From the NCBI GenBank assembly GCA_014529385.2, contig CM043950.1:71216435-71280434 (forward strand): a DNA stretch of 64,000 bases. The letters are read 5' to 3'. Within the stretch, counting starts at the first letter, position 1. Each line of letters starts with the position of its first letter. The position numbers and the translations under genes were made by a program. The notes below the pieces were generated by a model. That model saw only the letters and a list, made by a program, of their open reading frames with translations, made no database searches and was not told the origin of the DNA. Shown one piece after another: positions 58,675-64,000 of the stretch. The DNA is from Adiantum capillus-veneris. Its lineage: Eukaryota > Streptophyta > Polypodiopsida > Polypodiales > Pteridaceae.

Positions 58675-61051
58675 TGCTCGGGCTGCTTTGAAGTGTATCG
58701 TTAATGATCAAGCAAACATAAATATTTAAGAAAGAGAGAGAAGGGGGAAGGGGGTGCTTGTTGCACTAATGCCTTCTTACAAATCTGTCATGACCAATCA
58801 AAGTGAGATTAGTATTTGTTCAACATAGCCTGAGTACATTACACCACAACACATCACAAGAAAAAAGCCACCCCAATCACTGTCTTAAGGCCAGGGGAGT
58901 CCTCTCCACCCTGTCGCCCTCTTATAGCATGTGGGATTTATGGCTAAATTGATAACAATACCCGGAGACAAGCTATCAAGAACTTAGATAAAACACCAAG
59001 ACACTTACACATCATTATTGTCCATGACTTCACGTTGGAAGGGAGACAAGGTATCCATGCTTAGTCCAAATTCACCCTCCTTGATTCAGCAAATGTTGGG
59101 CTTACACTAGTAGGAGAAATGATAGATTTCCTACCCTCAATTTAATGATCCCTCTCTCTTACAATGGCATAGAGTTCCCTTGCTAATCACCCCTAATACA
59201 ACACATACATATGCCTAATGCCAATGAGATTCCACTCAAGAGCTCCTTCTCAAGAGGTTGAGCTTGGCTTCTCAAGCTATAGCATAGTGCTCTTTCTTCT
59301 CCCCCCTTTTTGTGCTAGCTACACCCTCCTTTTATAGCAATTTTGAAGGCTAGGGTTACTCCTCTTACCATGGTTGGGTTAGATTTTCAGCAATTTATCT
59401 AATTTCTTTTGCTTGGAATTATCAAGAAGTTGGTGGGGAAAGAGAGAGGAGAGAAATGGAGGTGATAGGACTTTTCATAGTGGGTTAGTGTTAGTAGAGT
59501 TAGAATTTATTTACAAATGGAATTGGATATTTACAATGGGAGTATCCATGTAGGATACAAATAAGGAAGAAAAACTCTTAAGAGGTAAGAAAAGGTGGAT
59601 TTCTTACAAGGTTGATGCTCCAAGTGTCTTGAGTAGGGCCAATTTTGACGCTTGTTGACGGTCCACTAGCTTTGACGGTACATTTTTTCTCCACTCTTGA
59701 CCTTCCTTGAAAGACAAGGTAATTGAAGCTGAGTAATCAACCACCATGATGCTGTCTTTTAAGAGAAGAGGCTGAATTTTGTGGTTTTTTTGATAGATAT
59801 GGGTAATTTGGAGGAGGAAAAATGAGACTAGGTGGTCAATTTTGGAATGGAATTGTGTGTGGGAGGTATGAGTTCACCATGGTTTCTCTTATTCTTCAAG
59901 GTTGAAGAGAAGGTGAGTAGGGTGCAGAGAGGAGTGGTAAGAGAGGTGGGGATGATGAGTGGAGAAGTGTGTGTGAAAGAGGAAAATGATAAAGTGGAAG
60001 AGAGAGTGTGGCTGCATAGCATGGGAAAACTGGGGTCCACTAATAAAATCATAGCTCACAGCTCCTAGCTCAAAAAAATATGAAAAAATTTGAGACAAAA
60101 GTTCAGCCCACGATCTACAACTTCTGTTTGTATCACCTTTTCAAAGTCGGAGAGCAAGTGAAGTTTAAAAATTCACTAAAACCGACCGTTGTTTTCCACT
60201 GCACAAGGTCCTTGTGGGGTCCTTCTTTGGATGATTCTTTTGAATACCTCCAAGAGTGAGCCCTCCATAGTGCATGTATGCATGCCACCTACCATTGACC
60301 TTATTTGGTAGGTTTATAATTGAAGATATTGTTGAGATCATGATATGAGTGAATAGTACAACTAAGAAAATCAAATATTGAGGGGTCTAAAAAATATGTA
60401 CATGTCAAATATAACTAATATAAGTGGAAAAAATATAAAGGGGTCAAAAGAAATCTCTCTCATTATGAGGCTACCATAAAAAGATAAATATTTTTGGTGT
60501 TCTAATTTTTTAGAAAAAAAACAAAATAGATGTAGGAAGGGAAAAATCACAATAGTGAAAAAATATACACATAAATAAAACTAGTTTTTTTGGATTTTTG
60601 TTGGGGTGGAGTTACACCAAATATAAGAGAAGCTTACATGAAAATATTTCTATATGGAATAAAGAGTATGAAAAATGGTAAGAAAAATTGTGGTAATGGT
60701 GAGGCAATGTACAGAGCATAAATAACACACACCTAGGTAGAAATATTTAAATAAATACCAAAATAATTATGAAAAAATCTTTTATTTAGGCCCTATATAC
60801 AAAGAAACATTTACATACGCATGGGCCATAATATACTTATATTTTTTATATTTTTTATTTTTTTGGCTCAACTAGCCCAATGACTAGCTAATTGAGGGTT
60901 TTTTATTTCAGTAAGGAGATATGGGAAAAGTCCCATAACTCACACGCACCTATATACAGTGAAAGGGTGAGGGTAACCACAGTGTTTGAGTGATTTGATA
61001 GGGGGGGATAACTCACTATGGCAATCACAGAGAGCCGAAAAACGGCTATCA
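58336..61051 (-). repeat. 5' LTR of the Tat-like element
   Basis: 2716 bp, partner of 48518-51373. It contains a (GA)n array at 58598-58671 and a single copy of the 141-bp segment. Confidence 0.93.
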
Positions 61052-61752
61052 ATATAAAAGCCAATTTTTGTAAGTTATTTGTAAGTTTTTGGATAATGAA
61101 ATACACAGCGTGACTAACAACGCTCACTTCTCTTGTTTTTGTGCTTCCTACTTCCTCCTCGATTGTCACATTGCAGTCGTGTTTGTTGCATTGCAACCGC
61201 AAGTAAGAGCTCTACGCATTGACATAAACACATCACACTATTTCGTAGCTTTTGGTGTCGCCGACCCACAGCCTAATTTCATCATAAGTAGGAATTTACA
61301 CTGCAAAATAAAAAAGTAAGCATAGGCGGGGTATTGGGGCATCATTGCTAAGCATTTAGATGCATTCTGGGTCAAAAACAACTAGGTCAAAAATCCACTG
61401 CTGTTAATAATCGCGATTTTGGCACTTGACCTAAAGTGGGGTTTGAGACCATAAGCATGTGTGATTAGGTCCTATAAACATGTCCTAGAAGTTTTGTTGC
61501 ATTTGGATGTCATTTGATACTGTAACAGATGTGATTTGTTTGCCGATGAGCGATTGGCTTTTGGTGATTTCAGTCACTTGAATGTAGCTTGAGTTAGATG
61601 CAAGTTGTTTGTTGTTTTTTGAGAGATTGACAACCTCTTGTAGCCTTTATGCACTAGTTGAGTTAGCTTCATCTCATGGATTGACAATTTAATTGTGGGT
61701 CTTGCTAAAACTGCAATAAGATAGGATAGTGAGGTTAGACACACGTCCCGCA
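61052..61752 (+). repeat. Right part of a gypsy LTR interrupted by the Tat-like element
   Basis: After the ATAT duplication the text continues AAAAGCC. Joined to the left flank it forms GATATAAAAGCC, a TATA box. The stretch ends in CCCGCA and is followed by an Asp-type primer site, so it is probably the 3' portion of a plus-strand LTR. A short frame at 61089-61319 has no recognised domain. Confidence 0.55.
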
Positions 61753-61754
61753 TT

Positions 61755-61772
61755 TGGCGCCGCTGTCGGGGA
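61755..61772 (+). promoter_or_regulatory. Primer-binding site, Asp-tRNA type
   Basis: TGGCGCCGCTGTCGGGGA resembles the TGGCGCCGTTGCCGGGG site used by many plant Tat/Athila gypsy elements, three bases after an LTR-like CA end. Confidence 0.75.
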
Positions 61773-62690
61773 TCAAAGAGACCTAAACTAGGGAAAAAAC
61801 GAGCGTCTTGTGAAGTTAACATTTAACTTCCTCTAGGATCTTCTAGAGTAAAAAATTCTTTTTAGAAACTGTATAGCTTAAGATTGTCTTCTTTTGCTGT
61901 GTAGAGGTAGCTTGGAAGTGATCGTACTTGTCGAGTGCCGTTAGTATTGTAGGATTGTATAATTAGATTAGGATTTTGAGAATGGTTGATAGACGAGACA
62001 ATTCTTAATATCAATGCTCAGGATATCATAGAGAACAAGAAAATGAGTGTTTGTGGACACTTTCCACAACCCCATTGCATAAGAGGATACCCCAAACCCG
62101 AGCAGCACCATAGTCGAGCGAGTATGAGTGTCAATTCTATCAAAAGCTATTAAATATTACTGTAGCAAAAAAAAAACTCTAATTGTGTGATGTAGAATAA
62201 TATGGCAAGGTGGACGAGGATATTGACAGGATGGAGAACACAACAAGGTAGCCCCCCCCCCCCCAAAAAAAAAAAATCATATATTCTATATATTAAGAAC
62301 ATAGGTATTTTGACGGGCATGTGGTTGTCTTTGCAGCCTCCTGCCCTCCGGCTTCCTGGTGTGCTCTCCTAATAATGGGTCCACGCTTGCTGTCACAGCT
62401 GCACCTCCATGCTATTACAACTAATCCACCACCAACCTAACTTTACACTTCCATGACCCAAGGTGGTGTTTTTGTTTCCAGCTTTAAAAAAAGTAAAAAA
62501 CCTTTAAGCGGAAAAGAGTAGAGATTTGTGGATAGAATTCAGAGGTATTTGCATTAAATCCACCAAAAAGGTTTTAGATTGTAGGTAACATGGCTGTTAA
62601 TTATACTTGATCAGGTGTCGATAAAATTTTGAAGGTGGAGTTACACTAAACCTATCTTTTTAGAGAGAGAGAGAGAGAGAGTGGGACCAA
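61773..62690. other. Leader or decayed element interior; no gene recognised
   Basis: Only short frames. A C12/A12 run lies near 62253-62276. Confidence 0.4.
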
Positions 62691-62697
62691 TAGCCAC

Positions 62698-62826
<129 letters not shown>

Positions 62827-63172
62827 TCTACCGCCATCTGAAGGACTAATTTAAGACTACTAGTTTTCATCAAAGATAAGACTTTGTTCTTCAAGCTGGA
62901 GAAGATGCAAAGGGAAAAATTGTGGAAACATTCATAATTTAACCCAATAAACTCCCTACCAATAAACAACCATGAAGCAATCTACACAACATATCAATGG
63001 CCAACATGTTGATATACATTGGACAGAACACCAAAAAGACAAAATAATATTGATTAGCATCACAACAACATAAGGATCAGATAAATTACGAAGGTACTAT
63101 GTAGCTATTCCAAAAATACTTTCTAATCTCAAAAACTCTAGGATGACACTATACATTTCATTTGTTCAACAC

Positions 63173-64000
63173 TCATGGTTTCATAGTCATCCTCACACTT
63201 CCCAATGCGTGAAATAACTCCACCTTTGACAACGCAGCCTGATGTATGAATTGGTGAGCCTCAGAGTCTAGGCCAAGTACTTGCAGGAACACATAGTATA
63301 GATGCTTACATGGCATGTATGTCAGATGCTTGCTTTCCCTTTTCTGAAAATCCTCACATGTGCATCTAGGGAAGTCTGACATTGTCACAAAGTAGTTCAC
63401 ACCTTTTGCAAGAGACCCTTCTGTGCTGACATAGAAGATATGTGTCTCATTGCACACTACGATCACCTCTTTAAGTAGATCTGCTTTCTTTGATCTGCCA
63501 CAATCTATCCGGCTAATAAATTCCTTTGTTACCTTTTGACGCCACTTGGCAACCTTCCCATCTCTAAATTTTGGGCGGAACCCACTTGGTAGTCTATGCA
63601 CTCCAGGAACTGAATGACGAACATCTGTTGCACCACTCCCCCCTCCAAGAAAAAAGCCATTTTCTTGGAGGATCTTTGCCTCACTTGGTTGCACATTAGT
63701 ACCTTGCACCACCACCCAAACGCCAGGAGCTGTTCCAAGAGGCCCTACCACCATGTCATGGACCTTCCATGTGTGAGTGTTTGTGTTGTTACAGAACCAT
63801 ATGAATCCTTCCACAATCCTTTGGCCCCAAAAGCAAGGAGGAACAACACCCTTTTTGACATCCAAAATTACTGTCATTGACGAACCGTCCACATTTGTCC
63901 CCTTGGTCTCCAACCACACCAAAACAAGTCATATTTCTCCCTGGCTCTGTTTGTTGCATTTCCCACAGTGTCTTTGCAACATTTGTTTCATCGCACATCC
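63173..64000 (-). pseudogene. SWIM zinc-finger protein, C-terminal part (runs off the window)
   Basis: A SWIM motif is clear: YFVTMSDFPRCTCEDF, then PCKHLYYVF, giving C-x-C...C-x-H at about 63375-63300. SWIM fingers bind DNA or proteins and occur in plant FAR1/MULE-type and other proteins. Upstream text includes QRHCGKCNKQSQGEI near the right edge, a TGA at 63929-63931, then LVLVWLETKGTNVDG in the same frame, so the open region really extends beyond 63922. No transposase catalytic motif is visible in this part. It could be a decayed MULE-like gene or a host gene with one nonsense change. Confidence 0.7.

Larger units (their letters stand above)
48518..61051 (-). mobile_element. Tat/Ogre-like Ty3/gypsy retrotransposon, 12.5 kb, recent
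   Basis: Two LTRs (48518-51373 and 58336-61051) enclose a minus-strand gag-pol and upstream extra ORFs. The LTRs begin TGATAGCC and end C(T/C)CA on the minus strand. A partial eye count gives roughly 30 substitutions plus one tandem duplication, about 1 percent divergence. Dual RNase H domains mark the Tat lineage, and coding sequence between the LTR and gag is known from Ogre elements of that lineage. gag-pol has no stop codon, so the copy may still be coding-competent. Confidence 0.93.

Overview
This window looks like intergenic chromatin from a large, repeat-rich land-plant genome. The evidence is Ty1/copia and Ty3/gypsy elements primed by initiator Met-tRNA, a Tat-type gypsy element with two RNase H domains, a CACTA transposon with small GT-AG introns, and abundant (CT/GA)n arrays. 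The LINE and the divergent transposases suggest a non-seed plant such as a fern, but that is only an inference. I found no intact ordinary host gene. The only cellular-type sequences are a DEAD-box helicase pseudogene fragment (47.9-48.3 kb) and the end of a SWIM zinc-finger gene at the right edge.

Layout. 1-1704 and 31546-33156 are the two halves of an old copia element. They are split by a 29.8 kb insertion (1705-31545) with 150-bp LTRs and a perfect TTACA target duplication. Inside that insertion lie a foldback palindrome (3.1-4.6 kb), an unrecognised 8.75 kb DNA transposon with 33-bp terminal inverted repeats and two convergent genes (5072-13821), a decayed LTR promoter plus small-ORF region (about 15.8-17.3 kb), and a CACTA element (18573-30781, target duplication ATC). 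The CACTA element itself carries a nearly intact LINE (19.1-23.4 kb) and the 3' tail of another LINE. From 33.2 to 41.8 kb there are gypsy fragments, one interrupted by a copia element (35374-40924, target duplication ATCTC). From 43.3 to 46.7 kb there is a decayed gypsy element. From 48518 to 61051 there is a young Tat/Ogre-like element on the minus strand, with 2.7-2.9 kb LTRs, an intact 1764-residue gag-pol and extra small ORFs ahead of gag. It landed on a TATA box. To the right are a gypsy LTR end with a primer-binding site (61.75 kb), simple repeats, and the SWIM gene fragment.

How it fits together. The order of insertion can be read from the breaks: copia host, then the short-LTR element, then the DNA transposons, then the LINE. 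Several coding regions remain in one continuous frame and are broken mainly by stop codons that a single C-to-T change would produce (CGA to TGA, CAG to TAG, CAA to TAA). This fits decay by cytosine methylation. The most interesting candidates for undescribed biology are the convergent two-gene transposon at 5-13.8 kb and the family of roughly 70-residue proteins encoded ahead of gag in the Tat-like element, which reappears at 17 kb.
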